From: Gemmatimonadota bacterium
GTDB lineage: Bacteria; Gemmatimonadota; Gemmatimonadetes; Gemmatimonadales; GWC2-71-9
Assembly (NCBI GenBank): GCA_016180765.1
Contig: JACPAP010000250.1
Span: forward strand, 1-5,617
DNA: 5,617 nucleotides
Direction: 5' to 3'
The translations under genes and the position numbers were made by a program. This document shows positions 1 to 4,950 of this stretch, piece by piece. The notes beneath the pieces were generated by a model. It worked only from the letters and a program-made list of their open reading frames with translations. It had not been told where the DNA came from and did not search any database. The first letter of the stretch is position 1, and each line of letters starts with the position of its first letter.

Positions 1-384
1 AGCGGGCCGGGGGCCTGTTGCCTTCGGCGTATGCGGGTGGGGCCCAGTTCTTCCGGGCGGTGAACCAGGCGGGCCGGGTGAACCTGGATCTCGAGCGGGT
101 CCTGGAGCGACCGGGCGGCCCCGAGGACGTGGCCCTCCAGCCGGGCGATTCGCTGGAGATCCCGGAGTACCTGCCGACGGTGCGCGTGGAAGGGGCGGGG
201 AACGCCGCGGGCAGCCTGCTGTAGCGGGTTCTTCTTCCACTCGGCGCCCAGGCCGGGGCCGGGCAGCGCGGTGGTGGTGCCGGCCAAGCCGGAGCGGGAG
301 CCGCTCAATATCACGGCGCTGCTGGGGAACGTGGCGCAGATCGTGGCGGGGACGGTGGCGATTGTGGTCATTGCGGTGCGGTAA
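1..384 (+). pseudogene. SLBB-domain polysaccharide export protein, 3' part with internal deletion
   Basis: Seen: one frame is open from the window edge to a TAG at 222-224 and reads RAGGLLPSAYAGGAQFF, then LQPGDSLEIPEYLPTVRVEG. This is the beta-grasp SLBB pattern (xPGDxxxIPEYxPTVxVEGAVxxPGS) of outer-membrane polysaccharide export proteins. It stops after GSLL. From about 226 a different frame continues with FFFHSAPRPGPGSAVVVPAKP and a hydrophobic tail, LLGNVAQIVAGTVAIVV, ending at TAA 382-384, which is how such proteins normally finish (PGPGSxVxVP, then a C-terminal membrane segment). About 60 residues expected between GSxLY and the FLFF region are absent, with a frame change at 222-226. Known: the family forms the Wza-like export channel for capsule or exopolysaccharide. 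Inferred: a broken gene, whose 5' part lies left of the window. The tail recurs at 4871-4921. Confidence 0.72.
334..384 (+). repeat. 51-bp SLBB tail, copy 1 of a direct repeat
   Basis: The last 51 bases of the SLBB gene, coding AQIVAGTVAIVVIAVR plus stop, match 4871-4921 at 47 of 51 positions with no gaps. The second copy codes AQVVAGTVAIVVLAVR plus stop. Three of the four differences are conservative or silent in the protein (I/V, a silent V codon, I/L) and the fourth swaps TAA for TAG. This points to two related genes having shed their tails here, not to a recent duplication. Confidence 0.85.
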
Positions 385-385
385 G

Positions 386-398
386 GCCGTGAAACGGC
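386..398. terminator. Short hairpin between convergent gene ends
   Basis: GCCGT-GAA-ACGGC forms a 5-bp stem with a 3-nt loop one base after the SLBB stop codon and six bases before the end of the opposing minus-strand fragment. The placement would suit a bidirectional terminator. The stem is short and no T-run follows on either side, so this is a weak call. Confidence 0.2.
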
Positions 399-403
399 GA
401 TCA

Positions 404-538
404 CTACTGACCGAACCCGAGCCCCGCCCCCAGCCACTGATGCGTGATCCCCAGGCTGAGCTTGATATCCCGGCTCAGGATGGCCCACGCCCCAAACTTG
501 CGGGCGAAGCCGGGCAGGACGCCGGGATAGACACTTGC
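404..538 (-). pseudogene. Unrecognised C-terminal protein fragment
   Basis: On the minus strand about 44 residues read like genuine protein: VYPGVLPGFARKFGAW, then AILSRDIKLSLGITHQWL, then GAGLGFGQ and a TAG at 404-406. The alternating polar and hydrophobic residues and the aromatic/glycine finish resemble the end of a membrane or beta-rich protein, but I do not recognise the family. Upstream of about 538 the frame runs antisense through the NYN gene and loses this character, so the fragment probably begins at the same breakpoint that removed the NYN 5' end. It converges on the SLBB tail. Confidence 0.4.
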
Positions 539-1143
539 ACGCCCTGTGCTCGACCCTTGTGCGCAGCGCCTTTGGGCCCGGCGCCATACTCGCGGGGGTC
601 TATTACTTCTCCGCCTACGCCTCACATCTCGAGTCCAGGAACCCGGCTGTGACCAAGCGGCACCGAACCTACGTGGAGGCTCTCAAGGCCACGGGGGTTC
701 AGGTGTCCATGGGCAACTTCAAGAGAAAGGAGTGAGCCGAGTGGCTGCACCGATGCCGGATACGGTTCGGCCTCTGGCGGTGGCGCCTTCGACTTCCGTT
801 TCCGTGGGTGCGCATCTCGTTCATGACGCACGAGGAAAAAGAAACAGATGTGGCGATCGCCGCCCAGCTCTTTGAACTCCTCCACAATAAGAGCTGCGAT
901 GCCGTTGCCCTGGTCACCGGCGACACAGACGTAGTACCCGCAGTGCCGATGGCCAAGAGACTCTTTCCGCAGGTCCAGATCGTGGCGGCATTCCGGTACT
1001 TGCGGCATAACAACGAGCTGGCTCGCATAGCGGCACGTACCATCAGCCTCAGCCTGCAACTCTACCAATCTCACATTCTCCCACAGACAATCACTCTCCC
1101 GAACGGCCAGAATATCTCGAAACCCGCGAAATGGTGGGTATGA
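535..1143 (+). pseudogene. NYN-domain (PIN-like) nuclease, 5'-truncated, with in-frame TGA
   Basis: Seen: the frame reads ILAGVYYFSAYASH, TKRHRTYVEALKATGV and MGNFKRKE, meets TGA at 733-735, and continues in the same frame with THEEKETDVAIAAQLFELL, ALVTGDTDVVPAV and FRYLRHNNELARIA to TGA 1141-1143. These blocks match, in order, the NYN family (PF01936, LabA/DUF88-like), including the EEKxTDVxIA segment and the acidic SGDSDxxP-type motif (here TGDTDVVP). Known: NYN proteins are PIN-like, Mg2+-dependent ribonucleases. The usual N-terminus, about 35 residues with the metal-binding DGFN motif, is missing; sequence before about 535 belongs to the opposing fragment. No convincing start codon remains; TTG 535 is the first available. 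With a lost catalytic Asp and a stop codon, it is most likely inactive. The TGA could be a sequencing error. Confidence 0.75.
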
Positions 1144-1476
1144 TTTCGGGCCAGGCCTCGGGGTCGCCCGCCGCTAGGCGAGGAAGCTCAGCCGCCGGTA
1201 GCGCCGACAGCTCGCCCAGCGCGGGCGCTCCAGGAACACGCCTTACGCCTGAGCCGGCCAGCTTCACGGTCCAGTCGCCCAGCCGGCTCTCCTATACGGG
1301 GACTCGAAGTCCTCCATGGCTTCCTCCGTGTGTGCATCGTCCTCAAGACCGCGCGCCGGGAATCGAACCCGAGCCTGAGCCCGGCCACCAGACCGAACGC
1401 GCGGCGGTTTGGTTGCTGCGGGTGATCGAGCGGTGCACCACTCGATCCCTACTGCCCTACGCCCCGCAGCCCACGG
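1144..1476. other. 333-bp stretch without a confident gene
   Basis: Between the NYN stop and the fibronectin protein stop I find no complete gene. The minus strand holds the tRNA-like element at 1349-1404. About 1150-1310 on the minus strand can be read as ESRLGDWTVKLAGSG and later ELPRLAAGDPEAWPEI. This has codon-like base use and may be a gene scrap, but it has no recognisable start or family. There is also a short minus-strand reading frame after a GGAGG-like site (about 1324 down to 1268, MEDFESPYRRAGW then a stop). Confidence 0.35.
1349..1404 (-). pseudogene. tRNA-like element lacking the anticodon arm
   Basis: Read on the minus strand, a 7-nt CCGCGCG (1404-1398) pairs perfectly with CGCGCGG (1355-1349). 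Just inside the 3' strand sits a textbook T arm: CGGG-TTCGATT-CCCG, with a T-G pair able to close it at five pairs. After the acceptor come TT (positions 8-9) and a D-like arm, CGG-TCTGGTGG-CCG, carrying the GG of a D loop. Only about 10 nt then separate the D-like arm from the T arm, so the whole anticodon stem-loop (17 nt) and most of the variable region are absent. Total length is 56 nt against the usual 73-77. No CCA is encoded. It cannot work as a standard tRNA. It fits the internal-deletion pattern seen elsewhere in the window, or may be an attachment-site remnant of the adjacent phage-like block. Confidence 0.45.
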
Positions 1477-2078
1477 TTACAACACCACCGTGACCGTGGC
1501 GCTCGGCTGCCCGGTGCCCGCCTTGTTCACCGCGAACACCCGGTAGTAGAGCTCGACCCCGCGAGGCTGATTGCTGCACAGCTCCTCGGTATCGGTGGAG
1601 ATCCCGATGTCCTCCCAGGGGCTCCCCTCCTGCTTCCGCTGGATCTTGTAGACCCCGGGCACGCCGCCATCCACCGGCGGCTTCCACCGGAGAATCACCC
1701 AGGTGTCCCCCTCGCCCCCGATGCCGATGTCTCGCACTTCACCGGGGGGAGGGGCGTGCCTTCGCGACGGGGACTCCAGCCCAGGCGCTTGAGCTTCTCC
1801 GGCTCGTCCCGGGCCGCGAACTCGCCGTACTTCAGATCCACCCGCAGACTGTGCGCCAGGTCCGCCAACGCGTCGTCCTTCACGGCGTGCTGGCCCTGGG
1901 CCGCGGTGTCCGCGGCGATCGCCCCGGTGTTGGCCGTGTTGAAGGCCTCGAGCTTGGCCCGCAACTCGGCCGCCGGGACCGGCGGATTGGGAAAGTCGTC
2001 CGCCGCCTGTTCGAGGCCCTCGATCACCACCAGCGCCAGCGCGGCGATGTCGGCCTCGGTTCTGGGAAACTGCGACAT
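1477..2078 (-). pseudogene. Fibronectin type III protein split by a one-base frameshift
   Basis: The first half starts at ATG 2078-2076, six bases after a perfect AAGGAGG, and reads MSQFPRTEADIAALALVV through an alanine-rich helical stretch to LKRLGWSPRREGTPLPP. A second frame then continues GEVRDIGIGGEGDTWVIL, RWKPPVDGG and YYRVFAVNKAGTGQPSATV to TAA 1479-1477. This is a clear FnIII fold (W-x-PP, tyrosine corner, NKAG-x-G-x-PS). The break lies in a run of six Cs (1744-1749, G on the plus strand). One more C restores a continuous 200-residue protein, with residues about 1-115 forming a helical N-domain and about 125-200 the FnIII domain. No signal peptide is visible. The role is unknown; FnIII domains mediate binding, and the neighbourhood suggests a phage-like or surface protein. 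The shift may be a sequencing error, phase variation or real decay. Confidence 0.75.
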
Positions 2079-2084
2079 AACCAA

Positions 2085-2091
2085 CCTCCTT
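2085..2091 (-). promoter_or_regulatory. Strong ribosome binding site for the FnIII gene
   Basis: AAGGAGG on the minus strand, six bases before ATG 2078, fixes that start over longer in-frame readings that would run into the repeat array. I see no convincing -35/-10 promoter in 2092-2219, which otherwise holds GC-rich sequence with no recognised gene. Confidence 0.7.
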
Positions 2092-2219
2092 GTGAGGGTG
2101 AAAAGGAATGAACCCATTTGCCGGTTGCCGCCGCCGTGCGACGGGCGCCCGCGCGCAGGTGCCAAAGCCGCAGGACGAAGGCGAGCCGGCAAACGCTGGA
2201 GGGACGACTGCAACGACCC

Positions 2220-2530
2220 GATGTCAACTGACATCGGGGTGATGTGAATTCGCAGCGGGTGAAAGGAATTGACATCAGGGCGACGTCAATTGACGACGGG
2301 GCGATGTCAATTGGCGCCGAGGCGATGGCAACTGACATCGGGGTGATGTCAATTGCACCGAACGCCTGCAATCGGTCGCAGGGCGATGTCAATTGACGGC
2401 GGGGCGATGTCAATTCACATCGGGCCGATGTCAATTCGCATCGAGCCGATGCAAATTGACAACGATCGAAATCCAATTGCCGCAGGCCGATGTCAATTGA
2501 CAGCGGGTCGTTGCAAATTGGCCCGCCGGG
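2220..2530. repeat. Degenerate 21-bp tandem array of palindromic units
   Basis: About 15 head-to-tail units. The consensus is the perfect 16-bp palindrome GATGTCAATTGACATC followed by a 5-nt GGGGC-like spacer. Units start near 2220, 2241, 2261, 2282, 2303, 2324, 2345, 2366, 2385, 2406, 2427, 2448, 2469, 2489 and 2510. Most are exactly 21 bp; those at 2241 and 2469 are 20 bp and the one at 2366 is 19 bp. The best conserved core is TCAATT(G). It fills the gap between the lysis-block gene end (2584) and the FnIII gene start. Because the repeat is palindromic it reads alike on both strands. Units of 19-20 bp break the frame, so the heptad-like translations (such as xMSIxIG or RCQLTSP) are probably incidental. 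There are no unique spacers, so it is not a CRISPR array. A cluster of protein-binding sites or a satellite-like expansion are the main options. Confidence 0.85.
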
Positions 2531-2583
2531 CCCCGAAGAGCCCCGGTACCAACGGGTTAGGCCACCTCGGCGCAGGTACCGCT

Positions 2584-3150
2584 TCACGGGATCGCCCTCC
2601 CGACCACCGCCCCGACGCCCACGGCGCCGAGGAGTCCAAGCGCCGATCGCAACCTGATCCGGGGCTTTTTCAACTCCGCGATGTGCCGTTTCGACAGGTC
2701 CTGATAGGTCGCATACGCGGTCCGGTAACCACCCTGGTACGCCTCGGCCGCGGCTTCGTGGGTCTCGCCTTCGACTTGCAGTGCCGTCTGCGCCTGGTCC
2801 CGCCGGCGCACCCCGGTGACCAGCGAGTCGCGCTGGTGCGTGAGCTGGGCGGCTTCAGCGCGCGCCAGGGCGATGGCCGCGCGGTTGCCGCCGACTGTGT
2901 TGACGACGATGAGGGCGACGCCGACGGCCGCGAGCAGGAGGTCGGGTCGTATCATGGCGTGGCCGATGACACCCTCGAAGCCGGCCAGCCGGTCGCCGTA
3001 GTAGTCGAGGACCTCGAAGACGGTGCCGTCGTGGTCAATGAGGTAGGCCGTGCCCACGGTGTGGTGGATGGCGATGCCGGTCTTCCGCTGGGTCCCGGAG
3101 AAGAACTCGGAGTCCGGGAGTCGCAGGGTGCGAACGATGTCCAAAGCCAT
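2584..3150 (-). CDS. Fusion of truncated peptidoglycan amidase and spanin-like membrane protein
   Basis: 188 residues, starting at ATG 3150 with AAGGAG seven bases upstream. Residues 1-33 read MALDIVRTLRLPDSEFF and then IAIHHTVG, the N-terminus of an Amidase_2 (PGRP/T7-lysozyme-like) N-acetylmuramoyl-L-alanine amidase with its first zinc-ligand histidine region. Residues 34-47 (TAYLIDHDGTVFEV) belong to the same fold but normally lie some 15-25 residues further on, so a block is missing. Residues 48-65 (ending FEGVIGHA) may be a later amidase strand. From Met66 (2955) the sequence changes: a membrane segment at about 70-87 (LLLAAVGVALIVVNTV), an alanine/glutamine-rich coiled coil at about 90-160, and a second hydrophobic stretch at 169-186. 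This resembles phage Rz-like spanins or similar lysis accessory proteins. The amidase part lacks most of its active site and should be inactive. It is open in one frame and could be translated as a chimera. The membrane-protein gene lies 30 nt upstream. Confidence 0.6.
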   Translation of the reverse strand: MALDIVRTLRLPDSEFFSGTQRKTGIAIHHTVGTAYLIDHDGTVFEVLDYYGDRLAGFEGVIGHAMIRPDLLLAAVGVALIVVNTVGGNRAAIALARAEAAQLTHQRDSLVTGVRRRDQAQTALQVEGETHEAAAEAYQGGYRTAYATYQDLSKRHIAELKKPRIRLRSALGLLGAVGVGAVVGRAIP

Positions 3151-3157
3151 GTCAGGG

Positions 3158-3163
3158 CTCCTT
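3158..3163 (-). promoter_or_regulatory. Ribosome binding site inside a 4-codon mini-ORF
   Basis: AAGGAG lies seven bases before ATG 3150. It also forms codons 2-3 of a tiny reading frame, ATG AAG GAG CCC TGA (3166-3152), which has its own strong AAGGAGG at 3177-3171 and stops one base before the amidase ATG. This could couple translation of the two, or simply be chance in purine-rich leader sequence. Confidence 0.5.
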
Positions 3164-3180
3164 CATGCCTCCTCCTTTCA

Positions 3181-3441
3181 CTACAACGAAATCGTACCGG
3201 GTTTCGGGCCGGCCAGGTCTTCGAGCTGGTTTCGGAGCCCTTTGACCCTCAGCAGACGGTGTCTCACCTCGCTGAGGTCAACGTTGGTGTTATTCGCGAT
3301 TTTGCCCGAGGGAAGGACCAGCGACGCCTGTCCCACCCAGACGTTGGCATGGAGCTTCCTGACGAAGAATCTGGCCACGGCGTCGAAGGAGAAGAGTGCT
3401 ACGAAGGCGAGATCGAAGAAATGCCGGTCCGCAACTGAAAC
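3181..3441 (-). CDS. Small membrane protein of unknown family, 5' end uncertain
   Basis: The minus-strand frame reads VADRHFFDLAFVALFSF then DAVARFFVRKL, a single hydrophobic segment with following positive charge, then VWVGQASLVLPSGKIANN, a basic helix (VRHRLLRVKGLRNQLEDL) and a TAG at 3183-3181. The first in-frame start codon is GTG 3378, which would cut through the membrane segment, so the true start was probably upstream and may have been lost; no ATG is found back to about 3500. It ends 30 nt before the amidase-like gene in the same direction, and so probably belongs to the same phage-like lysis block. I do not recognise the family. Confidence 0.45.
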   Translation of the reverse strand, partial: VSVADRHFFDLAFVALFSFDAVARFFVRKLHANVWVGQASLVLPSGKIANNTNVDLSEVRHRLLRVKGLRNQLEDLAGPKPGTISL

Positions 3442-3665
3442 GGGGGAACCCTTGCGGATTTCCCCGTTCGTGGCGAGCCGTGCCAGGCGATGACCTCTGG
3501 ATCTCCTAGATCTCCCTCGCGGGAGATGGTGACGGCGACCTTTCCGTCCTCACGGCCTGCCAACTCCCCACATCGTACCCGCTCGGCGATGCCGAAAAGG
3601 CACGAAGCCGGCGACCTGCACTCCCTGCGCATGGGCCACGATGGTGGGACGGCGCCGCATAGGGC
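3442..3665. other. Unassigned 224-bp segment, possible gene scrap
   Basis: One minus-strand frame stays open and includes VRCGELAGREDGKVAVTI and EGDLGDPEVIAWHG. This looks protein-like, but I cannot place it in a family, and it has no start of its own. It runs on in frame from the PemK/MazF fragment at 3666-3752, yet does not resemble the remainder of that family. The plus strand has near-repeats of GATCTC around 3498-3513. No other feature is supported. Confidence 0.25.
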
Positions 3666-3752
3666 CAGGGCCGCGCGGCTCACCACGACGAACACGCGGG
3701 CCCGCTGGGGGTCACCCGTCGGGTGACGAACCCGGTAGAGGTCGCCGCGGCG
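3666..3752 (-). pseudogene. PemK/MazF toxin N-terminal fragment
   Basis: The minus strand reads RRGDLYRVRHPTGDPQRAR and then VFVVVSRAAL. This is the opening beta-strand block of MazF/PemK-type endoribonucleases (KRGDLYRV...DPKRxRxFVVVSR). The normal continuation (VICAPVxS, QVPVG, the conserved Thr, and the C-terminal helix) is not seen. The sequence switches after about 3666 to unassigned coding-like DNA. Its 5' end runs directly into the antitoxin fragment in another frame, so no start codon remains. It would be inactive. Confidence 0.55.
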
Positions 3753-3865
3753 TTCAGGCGCTCGAGATCGCGGGCCTGCTCGGCCGCCCGGGCGCGACGC
3801 CGGAAGTGCCGGCGCAAGACGCGCTCGAGGGAGGCCGCAGACCACGCCAATGCGAAGGCGGAGCG
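3749..3865 (-). pseudogene. Antitoxin C-terminal fragment fused to the toxin fragment
   Basis: On the minus strand the frame reads SLERVLRRHFRRRARAAEQA then RDLERLNAAA. This arginine- and leucine-rich amphipathic tail resembles the C-terminal helix of small ribbon-helix-helix or MazE-type antitoxins (RDLERLxxxADRLNxEAxxVL). It should go on for about 15 more residues before the toxin ATG. Instead it breaks at about 3750, where the toxin RRGDLYRV begins in another frame. The DNA-binding N-terminus is also missing: a TAG lies in frame just upstream (about 3868). Identification is by pattern and by the toxin next door. Confidence 0.4.
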
Positions 3866-3897
3866 TTCCTACGCCGCGGCCGGGCTTGGCGCCTCCG

Positions 3898-4242
3898 CTA
3901 GACGCTCAAGGGGATGCCGTGTCGGGTCATGCGCTGGAGCATTGTCTGGAGCCGCTCGGCTTCCTCCTCCGAGTACACGTGGGGCTCAAGCCCGCGCAGG
4001 CCCAGGGTGCGCCGGACCAGCGCATACGCGTCCTCGCGCCGCGGCCCGGCGTACACCACCAGGAGGTCAATGTCGCTGAATGCGGTGGCCCTCCCCACGG
4101 CCCAGGAGCCGAACAGGACCACGCGCCGTGCGGGCAACGCCAACCGGAGGGCAGGCACCCGCTCGCGAAGCCGGGCGATGAGTTCGTCGCGGTCATGAGG
4201 CGGAGAGAAGACCTTCACAGAACCGGACGATCTGGTCGGCAT
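3898..4242 (-). CDS. MNT-type minimal nucleotidyltransferase (antitoxin of a HEPN/MNT pair)
   Basis: 114 residues. ARRVVLFGSWAVGRATAFSD followed by IDLLVVY contains the exact GS-x10-DxD motif of MNT nucleotidyltransferases: Gly-Ser bind the nucleotide and the Asp pair binds Mg2+. It ends with a helical region, RREDAYALVRR through LEPHVYSEEE and MLQRM. Known: in characterised HepT/MntA pairs the MNT protein neutralises the HEPN ribonuclease, in some cases by adding AMP groups to a tyrosine of the toxin. ATG 4242 is preferred because GGAGAGG lies 10 bases upstream; GTG 4218 (VKVFSPPHDR) is an alternative close to where many relatives begin. The gene overlaps the 3' end of the HEPN gene by 50 nt in another frame, implying one operon and coupled translation. 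Length is normal and it looks intact. Confidence 0.85.
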   Translation of the reverse strand: MPTRSSGSVKVFSPPHDRDELIARLRERVPALRLALPARRVVLFGSWAVGRATAFSDIDLLVVYAGPRREDAYALVRRTLGLRGLEPHVYSEEEAERLQTMLQRMTRHGIPLSV

Positions 4243-4585
4243 GTTGAATCATCCTCTCCGCTTCAGCGCGGGTGTAACGGGTTCGTGGAGAACCGGTCGG
4301 ATGAGCGTTGGGATAACGCGCCGGAATGTAGACCTTGTCCAGTTCGAGGGCCATGTCGCTCAGCTGCTGGGAGACCCCGCGCTTGGGTCCCAGCTCGGCG
4401 AGCAGGTCGGCCACCGAGTGACCCCAGGCTTCGACCCCTAGCTTCTGGAGTGCGGCTTTGGCTGCCTTCTCCGCGGCCTGCTGAGCCGAAAAGCAGGCCC
4501 AGTCGTGAAACCCGGCGGGGAGATCGTGACGGGCATGCTCGAGGTCGCCGCGAGCTTGGTCCATCCAGTCGGCGCTGCGCTCCAT
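4193..4585 (-). CDS. HEPN-domain protein (toxin of a HEPN/MNT pair)
   Basis: 130 residues from ATG 4585. It opens MERSADWMDQARGDLEHA, goes on with GFHDWACFSAQQAAEKAAKA and HSVADLLAELG, and ends in YTRAEAERMIQHADQIV, all hallmarks of the HEPN family (PF05168): a four-helix bundle with the WACFxAQQAAEKAxKA helix. The ARYPNAHP segment holds an R-x4-H arrangement like the HEPN ribonuclease motif, but without the following Tyr of the RX4HXY class. A Tyr is present just before it (KVYIPAR). Known: many HEPN partners of MNT proteins are RNases whose activity is checked by the MNT. The first gene of the pair, it overlaps MNT by 50 nt. No strong ribosome binding site precedes ATG 4585. Sequence above 4585 belongs to other fragments, so the original promoter may be lost. 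Confidence 0.85.
   Translation of the reverse strand: MERSADWMDQARGDLEHARHDLPAGFHDWACFSAQQAAEKAAKAALQKLGVEAWGHSVADLLAELGPKRGVSQQLSDMALELDKVYIPARYPNAHPTGSPRTRYTRAEAERMIQHADQIVRFCEGLLSAS
4253..4259 (-). promoter_or_regulatory. Ribosome binding site for the MNT gene, inside the HEPN gene
   Basis: GGAGAGG on the minus strand, 10 bases before ATG 4242, lies in the codons for the HEPN protein's AERM residues. It supports the longer MNT start. Confidence 0.4.
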
Positions 4586-4653
4586 GTGGCCGTGGAACCT
4601 AGTGGGGGCCAGGGAGGGGCACAACGGGAACCCGTGCTCCGAGGCGGCCGTCG

Positions 4654-4871
4654 CGGAGCTTCGGGGTCTTCCGCTCCCGGTCGTCCGGGGCCGAGGTGTC
4701 GGCGACCTCCGCAACAAGCAGGATATCGGCGGCCTGGGGGAGTCCGGCTCCGTATCCGTCCGCACGGTACCGGAGCACGGCGAAGTCGGGCTGTGGCTCC
4801 TGGTGATCGCCTGGCACCACGGGATTCTGCACGCTCAGTGTTGCGTGCGATCCGGCGATGGGGGCGAAGAG
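4654..4871 (-). pseudogene. Uma2-family nuclease, middle fragment
   Basis: The minus strand reads PIAGSHATLSVQNPVV, then DHQEPQPDFAVLRYRADGY and ILLVAEVADTSAPDDRERKT, then PKLR. This is the PD-(D/E)XK-like core of the Uma2/DUF820 family, with EPQPDxAVLR supplying the catalytic Asp and the VEVADTS strand the Glu; the usual order is SPIGSRHA ... VQNPV ... SEPQPD ... EVADTS ... YDRExK. About 20 residues usually found between GSRHA and VQNPV are missing, so this piece is itself deleted. It has no N-terminus and ends at KLR, where unrelated sequence leading to the HEPN gene begins. On its other side it abuts the SLBB tail at 4871. It corresponds to part of what is missing from the Uma2 gene at 4951-5233. 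Confidence 0.7.
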
Positions 4872-4921
4872 CGCAGGTCGTGGCGGGGACGGTGGCGATT
4901 GTAGTCCTTGCGGTGCGGTAG
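4871..4921 (+). pseudogene. Second SLBB polysaccharide-export C-terminal tail
   Basis: 51 bases coding AQVVAGTVAIVVLAVR plus TAG, 47/51 identical to 334-384. Only the terminal hydrophobic segment is present; upstream, across 4871, lies antisense Uma2 sequence. It is a detached gene end lying between two Uma2 fragments of opposite orientation. Its stop is 29 nt from the stop of the Uma2 C-terminal fragment, so the two converge, as at 384/404. Confidence 0.7.
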
Positions 4922-4950
4922 TGGTGCGTAGCGCTGCGTGCTGAGCGTCC

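Noticed and set aside
622..1074. 150-codon minus-strand frame
   Set aside because: It lies antisense to the NYN gene, whose conserved blocks are on the plus strand; no start signal or motif.
2220..2530. CRISPR array
   Set aside because: Units are contiguous with only about 5 nt between palindromes, are degenerate throughout, and have no unique spacers or cas genes nearby.
2353..3438. Longest open frame in the window, 361 codons on the plus strand
   Set aside because: It runs through the palindromic array and then antisense to the amidase/spanin-like gene, whose minus-strand translation has clear family motifs. The plus-strand product has no recognisable fold and no ribosome site.
3927..4196. 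ATG at 4196 forming a neat ATGA overlap with the HEPN stop
   Set aside because: That ATG is in a different frame from the nucleotidyltransferase motif; the frame with GS-x10-DxD starts at 4242 or 4218.
3850..4602. 250-codon plus-strand frame
   Set aside because: It is antisense to the HEPN and MNT genes, which carry exact family motifs on the minus strand; arginine/proline-rich shadow.
334..4921. Composite transposon bounded by the 51-bp repeats
   Set aside because: The repeats are coding tails of SLBB genes with amino-acid-conserving differences, have no terminal inverted repeats, and no transposase lies between them.
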